IMG/VR virus record: IMGVR_UViG_3300037189_018584
Span: 1 to 42,339 of that record
Strand: one strand, 5' to 3'
Source: a virus
Length of the DNA stretch: 42,339 nucleotides
Shown: positions 1 to 7,440 of the stretch, in pieces
How positions within the stretch are numbered: position 1 is the first letter of the stretch
Layout of the letters: each line of letters starts with the position of its first letter
Notes under the pieces: model-generated
What the model was told of the DNA's origin: nothing
Database searches by the model: none
The model's input: the letters and a program-made list of their open reading frames with translations, nothing else
Translations under genes and position numbers: made by a program

Positions 1-263
1 ACTATTACTCTTTAGCTCCTTCAAATAACAACCCATCAACTGGTGGAGCTGCTGGAGGCACAGGAGTTGGTGCTGGCGGAAACGGCGGAGCAGGAATGTA
101 TGTTTATGCTGGTTCAATTGGAACTGATACAGTTAGAGGTTCAAATGGATCAACTTATGGCGGTGGCGGTGGAGGATCAGGTGGAATTTCATCTGGAAAA
201 ACTTCATCTAACGCAGTCGGTGGAGCAGGTCAACAAGGAGTAGTATATGTCTATGGTAGATAA
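1..263 (+). CDS. Glycine-rich virion/tail protein, C-terminal part (5' truncated)
   Basis: An open frame runs in from the left edge (first full codon at 3) and stops with TAA at 261-263. The 86 visible residues are dominated by Gly, Ser, Ala and Asn, with runs such as GVGAGGNGGAG and GGGGGGSGG, and end in GVVYVYGR. Glycine-rich sheets with a short hydrophobic beta-strand at the end are common at the tips of phage tail fibres and in other phage surface proteins, so a fibre or fibre-tip role is likely. An overlapping frame beginning with ATG at 43 is a shadow of this low-complexity DNA. The next gene starts inside its last codons, which points to translational coupling. The N-terminus lies outside the window, so the domain order is unknown. 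Confidence 0.75.
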   Translation, partial: YYSLAPSNNNPSTGGAAGGTGVGAGGNGGAGMYVYAGSIGTDTVRGSNGSTYGGGGGGSGGISSGKTSSNAVGGAGQQGVVYVYGR

Positions 264-687
264 TTACACAAAAATTGATGGGCACTTTGAAAATCACCCA
301 TATGTTTTTATAGATAAAAATGACAAAGCAATTGCAACTTATTTATTTCTAGAATGCAACAATGAAGAGTTTTTAAACAACATTCTTGAAGAATTAGAGG
401 CAAAAGAATATATTTCTTTGTGCAATAATTCTAAATATGAAATTTATTACACAATTTCAAATGGAATGAAGTATGAAAATGAACTTTTTTATGCAGAACC
501 ATTATATCCTTCATGGCAAAAAGACACAGAAGCTCCAATTTGGAAAGCACCCATCCCAAAGCCAACAGAAACTCATGACGATGAAGGAAATGAAATAGAT
601 TGGGGCTGGGACGAAGAGCATAAGTGCTGGTCAAGATTTATATATATAGAAAATCCAAATGAAAATAACGGGGATAACAATGAATGA
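247..687 (+). CDS. Small virion-associated protein with a Trp-rich PSW...W..P motif
   Basis: This is a 146-residue acidic protein. AAGGAG at 235-240 lies six bases before ATG 247 and fixes the start inside the preceding gene. The first ~80 residues look like a small alpha/beta domain. The C-terminal third carries a Trp/Pro pattern, YPSWQKD then IWKAPIPKP, then GWDEEHKCW. From memory, similar patterns occur in short proteins encoded beside tail fibres of marine and freshwater phages, often as LYPSW..(8-10)..W.aP.P and a closing W. The function is not established; a fibre-associated or fibre-assembly role is inferred from this pattern and the neighbouring glycine-rich gene. No signal peptide or membrane segment is seen. 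Confidence 0.7.
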   Translation: MSMVDNYTKIDGHFENHPYVFIDKNDKAIATYLFLECNNEEFLNNILEELEAKEYISLCNNSKYEIYYTISNGMKYENELFYAEPLYPSWQKDTEAPIWKAPIPKPTETHDDEGNEIDWGWDEEHKCWSRFIYIENPNENNGDNNE

Positions 688-1285
688 AATTATAGTTAAT
701 TCAATATCAAAAACACAAGCAGTTGCACTTAAACACTTTTTGTCTAATGTTTATGATGGTATTGATATTTCTTTAAAGGTTAACAAAAATGTTAGATTTT
801 CCGAATTAGATGATAACACTGGTGTTGTTGCTATACTAAGAAACCCGCTAGATGCAATTACAGATCAATATTATGGTTTGCTTGAAACTGCTACTTCAAC
901 AAGCATGAAACCAGATGCAAATTTTCTTATACAAAATTATATTGAATCTGTAAATAAACAAGTTTCTTACAAAGAAATAGTTTTATTTTTAACATATGAT
1001 TTTGTAAAAACTCTTTCAAAAGAAAATTCAAGTTATGAAGAAAATAAAGCAAAATTAAAAAAAGCTATTAAAGAAAAATTTGCTCTTAATACAACAAAAG
1101 ATTTCAATATTATGGAATCAAGAAAAGTTGAAACAGAACAATTTAAAAATGAAATTGGTAACTTAAAGGATTTTTCAGTAGATGAAAATACTGTAAATTC
1201 TATTAAAGCCAAGATTGTTGAAGATGCATTATATGTAGATGCAATGATTGCTTATAATTCAGCAATTTCTCTAACACAACTATAG
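680..1285 (+). CDS. Hypothetical protein, tail-fibre region
   Basis: The protein has 201 residues from ATG 680, which follows GGGG at 670-673 at suitable spacing; the in-frame ATG at 659 has no ribosome binding site. The start overlaps the previous stop (ATGAATGA). The sequence is mixed alpha/beta, then strongly helical and Lys/Glu-rich between roughly residues 115 and 175, which could form a coiled coil. It contains no catalytic motif I recognise. Its place between fibre-like genes and the sulfate/sugar cassette would suit a virion component, a fibre chaperone or a member of the cassette, and the sequence does not choose between these. Confidence 0.6.
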   Translation: MNEIIVNSISKTQAVALKHFLSNVYDGIDISLKVNKNVRFSELDDNTGVVAILRNPLDAITDQYYGLLETATSTSMKPDANFLIQNYIESVNKQVSYKEIVLFLTYDFVKTLSKENSSYEENKAKLKKAIKEKFALNTTKDFNIMESRKVETEQFKNEIGNLKDFSVDENTVNSIKAKIVEDALYVDAMIAYNSAISLTQL

Positions 1286-1297
1286 AAAAGAAATAAA

Positions 1298-2056
1298 ATG
1301 ATTGTACAAATAATAGGCCTTCCAGGTTCTGGTAAGACAACTCTTGCTATTGCTCTTAAAGATAGAATTAATGCTGTACACATTAATGCTGACTATGTTA
1401 GATCAACTATAAATTCAGATCTTGGTTTTGCAATAGAAGACCGCATTGAACACTCCCGACGAATGGGTGCCATGGCTAGAATGTTATCTGGACAGGGCTT
1501 AAATGTTGTGGTAGACTTTGTATGCCCTACAAAAGAAACAAGAGAATCTTTTGGTAAACCAGATATTCTTGTATGGATGAAAACAATTGAAGAAGGAAGA
1601 TTTGAAGACACAAACAAAATGTTTGTAAATCCTGAAGAATTTGATATTATGTTTGATTCTCATCAAATGGATGAGTATGAAAAAGCAACTTGGATTATTC
1701 AAAAGTTTAATTTACACGATTGGTCTGCACCTACAACTTTGATGCTAGGTAGATATCAGCCGTGGCATGAAGGTCATCACGCTTTATATGAAGAAGCGGG
1801 AAAAAGAACAAGTCAAGTTATGCTAGGTGTTAGAAATACATTTAACACAAGCCCAAAAGATCCACTTACATTTGATCAAGTAAAAGAATACATTGCAAAA
1901 GATGAATTTATGGATGGCTCAATGGTAGTTAAAATGCCTAACATTACTAATATTGTTTATGGACGTGACGTAGGCTATAAAATTGAGCAGGTTAAACTTG
2001 GCGATGAAATTGAGGCTATATCAGCTACTCAAAAAAGAAAAGAATTAGGGATTTAA
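1298..2056 (+). CDS. APS kinase (CysC-like) fused to an HxGH nucleotidyltransferase domain
   Basis: The protein has 252 residues in two domains. Residues 1-~130 match APS kinase, which phosphorylates adenylylsulfate to PAPS: P-loop GLPGSGKTT at 7-15, NADYVRSTINSDLGF in place of the family's DxDNVRxxLxxDLGF, the helix DRIEHSRRMG, and FVCPT in place of the FISP substrate-loop motif. Residues ~145-252 form a nucleotidyltransferase domain with GRYQPWHEGH (HEGH at 157-160) near its start and ISATQKR at 241-247 near its end, the two signature motifs of the superfamily that includes NadM-type enzymes and ATP sulfurylase. The kinase-then-transferase order matches animal PAPS synthase, but the second domain is far smaller and its substrate is unknown. 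The gene sits upstream of DUF2061 and sulfotransferase genes with one-base and four-base junctions, so PAPS supply is the natural inferred role. Confidence 0.88.
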   Translation: MIVQIIGLPGSGKTTLAIALKDRINAVHINADYVRSTINSDLGFAIEDRIEHSRRMGAMARMLSGQGLNVVVDFVCPTKETRESFGKPDILVWMKTIEEGRFEDTNKMFVNPEEFDIMFDSHQMDEYEKATWIIQKFNLHDWSAPTTLMLGRYQPWHEGHHALYEEAGKRTSQVMLGVRNTFNTSPKDPLTFDQVKEYIAKDEFMDGSMVVKMPNITNIVYGRDVGYKIEQVKLGDEIEAISATQKRKELGI

Positions 2057-2259
2057 TGAAAGTAACTAAAGCACGTTCATTTACAAAATCTTTAACTTAC
2101 AGAGTTTTTGGCACACTATCTTCTTGGGCTGTCGTGTACATTATTACTGGAAAAGGATCTTTAGCTACTCTAGTAGCATTTTGGGAAACAGTAGTAAAAG
2201 TTGCTATTTATTATATACATGAACGTGTATGGAATGGTATTAATTGGGGTAGAAAATGA
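2056..2259 (+). CDS. DUF2061-family small membrane protein
   Basis: This 67-residue protein starts on the last base of the upstream stop codon (TAATG). The opening KARSFTKSLTYRVFGTLSSW, the middle hydrophobic stretch and the closing YYIHERVWNGINWGR match the DUF2061 family of predicted membrane proteins. Two hydrophobic segments are visible, roughly residues 18-35 and 38-54, with basic flanks. DUF2061 has no established function; I recall it beside sulfate-activation genes (cysC/cysD/cysN/cysQ type) in bacteria, which fits its place here between the APS-kinase fusion and a sulfotransferase. A role in handling PAPS, PAP or sulfate at the membrane is inference. The last four bases overlap the next start (ATGA). 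Confidence 0.85.
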   Translation: MKVTKARSFTKSLTYRVFGTLSSWAVVYIITGKGSLATLVAFWETVVKVAIYYIHERVWNGINWGRK

Positions 2260-2918
2260 TTTATTCTCCCGACCACAATTTTTTACTTTTAAAAAATAGA
2301 AAAGTCGGGGGATCTTCATTAGAAGTTGAGCTTTCAAAAGTCCTACCTAGTAACGCAATAATAACTCCAATCAATGGAGAAACAAATATTTGGGATACAA
2401 AACCAAAAGACCATAATGAAAGAAATTATGGCAAAGATTTTTTTAATCATATAAAATATAATCAAATTGCAAAAATATTAGACTTATCAAATGTTAAGGC
2501 ATATGTTTTTGTAAGACATCCATATAACTCTGTATTATCTCATTTTTTTCAACATATTTGGTTTTTTAATCAAAATATTGTTTGGGATAATTTGTCTTCA
2601 AATGAAAAAAATGATTTACTTAAAAGATATTTTAACGATGAATTTTTTAAATGGTTTAGGGGAGATAAATACCTATATTTAGATAAAGATACAAACAATG
2701 TACTAGTAGATAAAATATTGTATTATGAAAATGGTATAGAAAATGAAATTAATCCAATTTTAAAATTACATGACATACCTGAAATAAAATTAAATTCATT
2801 TGAAAAAGCTCACAGACCAAAACAGATAAACGTTAAAGATATTTTTAAAGAAGAGCACCTAGAAAAAATAAGAAAGGAATGGTGGTGGGAGTTTGAAAAT
2901 TTAAACTACCAACCTTAA
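2256..2918 (+). CDS. PAPS-dependent sulfotransferase-like protein
   Basis: The protein has 220 residues and its ATG overlaps the DUF2061 stop (ATGA). The N-terminus has KVGGSSLE at residues 16-23, the form of the 5'-phosphosulfate loop in Sulfotransfer_2-type enzymes, after a hydrophobic strand (HNFLLLKN). A second conserved block, YVFVRHPYNSVLS (about residues 83-95), matches the 3'-phosphate-binding RxPxxxxxS motif. Such enzymes move sulfate from PAPS to hydroxyls, usually on carbohydrates. The gene follows the APS-kinase fusion and precedes a glycosyltransferase, so a glycan acceptor is likely. Codon use is strongly AT-rich. The acceptor cannot be read from the sequence. Confidence 0.82.
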   Translation: MIYSPDHNFLLLKNRKVGGSSLEVELSKVLPSNAIITPINGETNIWDTKPKDHNERNYGKDFFNHIKYNQIAKILDLSNVKAYVFVRHPYNSVLSHFFQHIWFFNQNIVWDNLSSNEKNDLLKRYFNDEFFKWFRGDKYLYLDKDTNNVLVDKILYYENGIENEINPILKLHDIPEIKLNSFEKAHRPKQINVKDIFKEEHLEKIRKEWWWEFENLNYQP

Positions 2919-2919
2919 T

Positions 2920-3660
2920 ATGAAAAAAATATTAGTTATAATGCCAGTGTATAATCAAGAAAGGCTTTTAAAAAGATCAATATATAGTGTGCTTGAACAA
3001 ACACATACAAATTTTACACTTGTGATTATAAATGATGGTTCAACAGACAATACTGGCGCAGAAGCTGATAAATTTTTATATGATCCAAGGGTAAAAGTAA
3101 TTCACAATAAAGAAAATTATGGATGTTATTATTCAAGAAATTTAGGTTTAAACTTTATGGAAACAGATGAATATGATTTTTTTACAATACAAGATTCTGA
3201 TGATTTTTCTCAACCAGATAGATTTGAAAAAATTTTAAATGTTTTTGAATCTAATAGTGATTTAATATCTGTTTATAATTATTATTTAAGGTTTGGAAAA
3301 GAAGCTCCGCTATGGCATAACAGACCATTTGAAGCTATTCCCGACCTAGCCCATGCTTTTTTTACAAAAAATGTTTTTAAAAAATTAGGTTATTTTGACA
3401 ATATAAATTTTGCTGCAGATCAAGAATATTGGGAAAGAGCAAGAGCACTTTGTCATGTAAATCCGTCTCATATTCATTTAATAAATGAAGTTTTATATTA
3501 TGCAGAAATGACTGGTGACAATATGATTATAAAATATGACAATAATATGAGAGAAAAATATAGGCAAAAATGGAAGCCTGAAGTAAGACAAATGGAAATT
3601 AAACAAAATTTTTATAGACCATTTTTTGAAATAAAAGATATTGTAAGATGGAAACAATAA
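2920..3660 (+). CDS. Family 2 glycosyltransferase
   Basis: This 246-residue protein has the GT-A fold signature of family GT2: the opening strand ILVIMPVYNQE, then VIINDGSTDNT near residues 34-44, and the metal/nucleotide-binding DSDD at 92-95. NFAADQEYWERA in the C-terminal half sits where GT2 enzymes carry their ED-type catalytic base. It would transfer a sugar from a nucleotide donor to a glycan, lipid or protein acceptor in the cytoplasm. No membrane segments are present. It starts two bases after the upstream stop and its end overlaps the second sulfotransferase by 13 bases, so it is translated as part of the sulfation cassette. Donor and acceptor are unknown. Confidence 0.9.
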   Translation: MKKILVIMPVYNQERLLKRSIYSVLEQTHTNFTLVIINDGSTDNTGAEADKFLYDPRVKVIHNKENYGCYYSRNLGLNFMETDEYDFFTIQDSDDFSQPDRFEKILNVFESNSDLISVYNYYLRFGKEAPLWHNRPFEAIPDLAHAFFTKNVFKKLGYFDNINFAADQEYWERARALCHVNPSHIHLINEVLYYAEMTGDNMIIKYDNNMREKYRQKWKPEVRQMEIKQNFYRPFFEIKDIVRWKQ

Positions 3661-4490
3661 ATCAACTTTTTGTGGGTGGAACGGGAAGAAGTGGTACAAC
3701 AGTATTGCTTAAATACTTAAGTCAAAGTTCCCTGGTAAACGCATCAAATCCACCAGAAATTCAAATTCTTACAGATAAAGGTGGCCTTATAGACCTTTAT
3801 AATAATAAGGATGTAGACGCTTTTATTAATTATGTTAACAAAATAAAAAAAGAAAAAGATAATGATTATTACAGCTTTATTCATTCTTTTGAAAATCAAA
3901 AAATAAAAAATATGTTAAATGATTTAAAAAATAATTTTAATAAAGATAATAAAAATACAATTATAAATTTTTACAATAATTTATTTGATAAAAAAAATAT
4001 TTATTTAGCAGATTCTAGTACAGAAAGCATACAACAATCTTATTTAATTGATAAAATTTTTTTAAACTCAAAGTTTATTCACATATTTAGAGATGGAAGA
4101 GATTCGGGATATTCTGAATATGAATTAATGAAAAATAATAAATTTCATACTCATATAAAAACTCCATTTGATGGTTTAAATTTTTGGCATAAAAGAATAT
4201 TAAAATGTTTTAATTCTTTAAAATTAATTGATTCAAATAAATACATAAATGTCAGACTTGAAGATTTAGTTATAAACAATAGAGAATTTGAAAAAAATAA
4301 AATTATTAATTTTCTTTCTATAAAAAACGAAGAAAAAATGAATTTGTTTTTTGATAATAAAATTAATAAAGAAAAAATGTCAATTGGAAAATGGAAAAAC
4401 ATGAGTGATTTTCAAGAGTTTGACAAAATGTATGACAAAATATTAAATGATTTAAAAAATAACAATATATATATTGAAAAGTATTATTAA
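3648..4490 (+). CDS. Second PAPS-type sulfotransferase-like protein
   Basis: The protein has 280 residues. The N-terminus carries FVGGTGRSGTTVLLKYL (loop at residues 10-18), the typical P-loop-like PAPS-binding segment of Sulfotransfer_1/3 enzymes. FIHIFRDGRDSGYS holds the 3'-phosphate-binding RDxRDxxxS at about residues 148-156. It differs clearly from the other sulfotransferase gene upstream (GRSGTT versus KVGGSS), so the two are probably distinct enzymes with different acceptors. The middle third is low-complexity and very rich in Asn, Lys and Ile: bases 3901-3960 contain only 4 G or C by hand count. The ribosome binding site is weak and coupling to the overlapping GT2 gene is likely. The composition suggests recent acquisition or relaxed drift; the reading frame is intact. 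Confidence 0.85.
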   Translation: METINQLFVGGTGRSGTTVLLKYLSQSSLVNASNPPEIQILTDKGGLIDLYNNKDVDAFINYVNKIKKEKDNDYYSFIHSFENQKIKNMLNDLKNNFNKDNKNTIINFYNNLFDKKNIYLADSSTESIQQSYLIDKIFLNSKFIHIFRDGRDSGYSEYELMKNNKFHTHIKTPFDGLNFWHKRILKCFNSLKLIDSNKYINVRLEDLVINNREFEKNKIINFLSIKNEEKMNLFFDNKINKEKMSIGKWKNMSDFQEFDKMYDKILNDLKNNNIYIEKYY

Positions 4491-4491
4491 A

Positions 4492-5157
4492 ATGATTCCT
4501 AAAATAATTTGGCAAACATATGAATTAGAATATAAAAATATTCCGCAAAAAGCAAAAGATTTCTCATTGTCTTGGCAAAGTTTAAATCCAAGCTGGGATT
4601 ATAAATATGTTTCAGAAAAAAATAGATCAAGCTTTGTTAAAGAATATTTTGGAGAAGAATGGTATACTATATATAAGTCTTACAAGATTAATGTCATGAG
4701 AGCGGACCTATGGAGATATATGTGTTTATATATCAAAGGCGGTTTGTATTCTGATCTAGATATTATTTGTAAAAAACCAATAGAAAGTTGGCTTAATCTG
4801 GATACTGGATTTATGTTTTCTGAAGAACCAAACAACCCAGGTTATACACAAATGATTTTTGCATCAGAACCTAAAAACGTTTTTTTAAAAAACATATTGG
4901 ATGACATTAAAGAACAATATTACAAAAAAAACATGTATAGTAATTTAATAGATGCCGAGTCCAAAGAAGTAGGGTATATTGTTTTTACTAATTCTATATT
5001 AAAAACAATCAGTTTGGGTGAAAAAAACTTTACAGCATTTTTAAAAGATGATGCAAAAAAAATACATTATAATTCAATAAAACATTATCGTGCAGGAAAC
5101 AACAACATATTTGGAGATACTTACGTATCTTGGCAAAAAGAAAGTTATGGTAAATAA
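4492..5157 (+). CDS. GT32-like (OCH1/capsular type) glycosyltransferase with DXD motif
   Basis: I place the start at ATG 4492 (221 residues), giving MIPKIIWQTYE, the usual beginning of this family; a TTG at 4474 would only add six residues overlapping the previous gene. IPKIIWQTY, WDYKYVSEKN, INVMRADLWRYMCLYIKGG and the DXD in SDLDI (residues 87-91) match the sugar-binding DXD family (Gly_transf_sug, GT32-like) seen in capsule and O-antigen loci. The product would add a hexose or similar sugar from a nucleotide donor. It lies directly between the second sulfotransferase and the next cassette gene, with one base separating each pair. Donor, acceptor and linkage are unknown. Confidence 0.87.
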   Translation: MIPKIIWQTYELEYKNIPQKAKDFSLSWQSLNPSWDYKYVSEKNRSSFVKEYFGEEWYTIYKSYKINVMRADLWRYMCLYIKGGLYSDLDIICKKPIESWLNLDTGFMFSEEPNNPGYTQMIFASEPKNVFLKNILDDIKEQYYKKNMYSNLIDAESKEVGYIVFTNSILKTISLGEKNFTAFLKDDAKKIHYNSIKHYRAGNNNIFGDTYVSWQKESYGK

Positions 5158-5856
5158 ATGTTTAATAAAAAAGAAAAAGTTTTAAAAATAGAGTATGAAA
5201 ATAAATTTAAATGGATGCCACCAATTATTCCAGCAAAATTGTCAATACCAGATTGGTATAAAAATATTTTGCCAGTTAATAACAACATAAAACAATTACC
5301 AACTATATTAAACATGAAAGCTTGTGTACCATTTTTAGATTCCCTAACTACTGGTTATGTTGTTCCCCTCCCCATGGATATTGCTGTGAGAATAGAAGAT
5401 GGTTTTCCAATAATTACTTGGGATAGCAATGAACATAAAATTGTTGGAGCAAGATCAGGAGATGAAGCGCCAGGACTACCTACGCCAGCAGGTTTTGACG
5501 ACAGCCATTTTGTATGGTCAACTATATGTGCTTTTAAATTGCCAGAAGGTTATAGCGCCATAATAACTCATCCTTTAAATAGATATGATCTTCCATTTAT
5601 AACATTATCTGGTGTAGTAGATGCAGATGCAATTATGCATGAAGGTAATATTCCTTTTTATATTAAAAAAGGTTTTGAGGGATTAATAAAAATGGGCACA
5701 CCAATGTTTCAAGTTATTCCATTTGAAAGAAAAGATTGGCAAATTGAAGAAAAGGTTGGTTTATATGATATTGGATCGGCAAACGGAATTAGAAACAAAC
5801 ACTATACAATTGGTGGATATAAAAAATTTCAATGGAAGAGAAAGAGTTATAATTGA
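5158..5856 (+). CDS. Conserved uncharacterised phage protein (DUF6065-like)
   Basis: The protein has 232 residues. It contains the recognisable blocks IPDWYKNILP, CVPFLDSLTTGYVVPLPMDI, LPEGYSAIITHPLNRYDLPF, ITLSGVVDADA and GTPMFQVIPFERKDW. I associate these with a family of uncharacterised proteins from environmental phages and some bacteria; the DUF6065 name is from memory and uncertain. The second half looks like a beta-rich fold of double-stranded beta-helix type, which would suit a sugar or 2-oxoglutarate enzyme, but I see no clear metal-binding triad to support that. It starts immediately after the GT32-like gene and its TGA overlaps the TTG of the next gene, so it belongs to the same transcript as the sugar/sulfate cassette. 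Confidence 0.6.
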   Translation: MFNKKEKVLKIEYENKFKWMPPIIPAKLSIPDWYKNILPVNNNIKQLPTILNMKACVPFLDSLTTGYVVPLPMDIAVRIEDGFPIITWDSNEHKIVGARSGDEAPGLPTPAGFDDSHFVWSTICAFKLPEGYSAIITHPLNRYDLPFITLSGVVDADAIMHEGNIPFYIKKGFEGLIKMGTPMFQVIPFERKDWQIEEKVGLYDIGSANGIRNKHYTIGGYKKFQWKRKSYN

Positions 5857-6851
5857 ACCTAGTTGAAAAAGCAGTTAAAAATGGTGGAAAGCTTGCCCCA
5901 TTAACAATACCTACAGGTGGTACGGGTTTAATGAATCCCGCTGTTTTTGTAGATGATAATGATGAAATTTTAGTTAATCTAAGACACGTAAACTATACGC
6001 TATATCATTCTGAAAGAGATCAAATGTTTCCTAGCCCTTGGGGCCCTTTAGCGTATTTACATCCAGAAAAAGATATGAAGTTAAAAACAACAAATTACCT
6101 TATGAGATTAAATGAAGATTTAAGTGTTAAAAATTCATGTTTAATAAATACTAAAGATTTAGATATAGAGCCAAAGTGGGAATTTCATGGATTAGAAGAT
6201 GCTCGTCTTGTAAAATGGGAAAATAAATATTATATAACTGGTGTAAGAAGAGATACAACGGATCATGGGCAAGGAAGAATGGAGTTGTCTGAGATTGAAA
6301 TTGATAAAGAAAATTGGTCTGCAAAAGAAATATCAAGATTAAGAATTCCAGCTCCAGGAGCAGATTCATCATATTGTGAAAAAAATTGGATGCCAGTTTT
6401 AGACATGCCATATCATTATATTAAATGGAGTTCTCCAACAGAACTTGTTAAGACATATCCAGAATTACCTGCAAGATGTGAACAAGTTAAATTAAAAGAA
6501 AGTTTAAAATCACCGACTGATTTAAGAGGCGGGTCTCATGTTGTGCCTTGGAAAGAGTATTATATTGCTATTACTCATGAAGTTGATTTGTATAAAAACT
6601 ATCTTAATCAAAAAGACGGAACTTACAGACATAGACTCTGTGTATGGGATAAAGATTTTAACTTGGTTGCTATAACACCAGAAAACTTTTCTTTCCTGGA
6701 TGCTAGAATTGAATTTGTAGCAGGAGCAGCAGTACACAAAGGAGATTTATTGATTTCTTTTGGATTTCAAGATAATGCAGCATTTATATTGCGAACACCA
6801 GGTTATTTAATAGATGAAATGATAAAGGAAGCCTTTAATGAAAACAATTGA
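5853..6851 (+). CDS. GH130-like five-bladed beta-propeller (glycosidase/phosphorylase family)
   Basis: This 332-residue protein starts at TTG 5853, overlapping the upstream TGA, with AAAGAG at about 5840-5845. Near the N-terminus GLMNPAVFVDDNDEILVNLR resembles the first blade of GH130 mannoside phosphorylases and related propellers. HGLEDARLVKWENKYYITG (residues 112-130) corresponds to the G-EDPR substrate-site block, with Ala in place of Pro. Later blades include GGSHVVPW, and the end IEFVAGAAVHKGDLLISFG followed by AFILRTP fits the closing strands. GH130 enzymes cleave or phosphorolyse beta-mannosides; whether this member is catalytic or only binds sugar is uncertain. It follows two glycosyltransferases, so it may trim or recognise the glycan made there. 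Confidence 0.65.
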   Translation: MNLVEKAVKNGGKLAPLTIPTGGTGLMNPAVFVDDNDEILVNLRHVNYTLYHSERDQMFPSPWGPLAYLHPEKDMKLKTTNYLMRLNEDLSVKNSCLINTKDLDIEPKWEFHGLEDARLVKWENKYYITGVRRDTTDHGQGRMELSEIEIDKENWSAKEISRLRIPAPGADSSYCEKNWMPVLDMPYHYIKWSSPTELVKTYPELPARCEQVKLKESLKSPTDLRGGSHVVPWKEYYIAITHEVDLYKNYLNQKDGTYRHRLCVWDKDFNLVAITPENFSFLDARIEFVAGAAVHKGDLLISFGFQDNAAFILRTPGYLIDEMIKEAFNENN

Positions 6852-7410
6852 AGAATTAATTGAAAATGCATCTCACGACATGTTTAATCCAATTTTAAAT
6901 TTTAATATTGCACAAAAATATCATGAGTCTGATCAAACAGCATCTGCAGTTTCATTTTATTTAAGAACAGCAGAGTATGGATATGATAAAAATCCATTAT
7001 ATACCTACACTTCTTTGTTAAAAATTTCAGAGTGCTTAAGCCATCAAACAGGTAGAGAAAATAGTGTAAAAAATTCTTTATTACAAGCAATTCAATATTT
7101 ACCCAAAAGACCAGAAGCTTATTTCTTTTTATCAAGATATTATGAACAACAGCAAGAGTGGCAACAATCATACACTTTTGCTCAGCTAGGACTAGTTTAT
7201 TCAAATGGAAATGAACCCTTGCCAATACAGACAGACTACTTGGGTGAATTTGTTTTATTATTTGAAAAAGCAGTAAGCGGTTGGTGGATTGGAAGAAGGG
7301 AAGAATCTATGTCTATATTTAGAGATCTTTTGAAGATGAAAATTCCAAGCAATTATCGTGCTTCAATTCAATATAATATGTCAAAAATAGACCCAAATAT
7401 TAAATTTTAA
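6838..7410 (+). CDS. TPR-like helical repeat protein
   Basis: The protein is 190 residues and almost entirely helical, with tetratricopeptide-like pairs such as FNIAQKYHESDQTASAVSFY, PEAYFFLSRYYEQQQEW and SYTFAQLGL. The closing segment GWWIGRREESMSIFRDLL with a downstream NMSKI resembles the C-terminal helical repeats often fused or linked to family 2 glycosyltransferases. TPR repeats bind proteins, so a scaffold for the sugar/sulfate enzymes is plausible. The start at ATG 6838 overlaps the end of the GH130-like gene by 14 bases. It is the last gene of the cassette: a new promoter and an unlinked fibre gene follow within 50 bases. Confidence 0.75.
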   Translation: MKTIEELIENASHDMFNPILNFNIAQKYHESDQTASAVSFYLRTAEYGYDKNPLYTYTSLLKISECLSHQTGRENSVKNSLLQAIQYLPKRPEAYFFLSRYYEQQQEWQQSYTFAQLGLVYSNGNEPLPIQTDYLGEFVLLFEKAVSGWWIGRREESMSIFRDLLKMKIPSNYRASIQYNMSKIDPNIKF

Positions 7411-7440
7411 GGGGCAAAATAAATGCTTTTATTCTTTGTT

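Noticed and set aside
43-243. Open frame of 66 residues starting at ATG 43
   Set aside because: It is an alternative frame of the glycine-rich protein, which continues from the window edge to 263 with the expected Gly/Ser composition.
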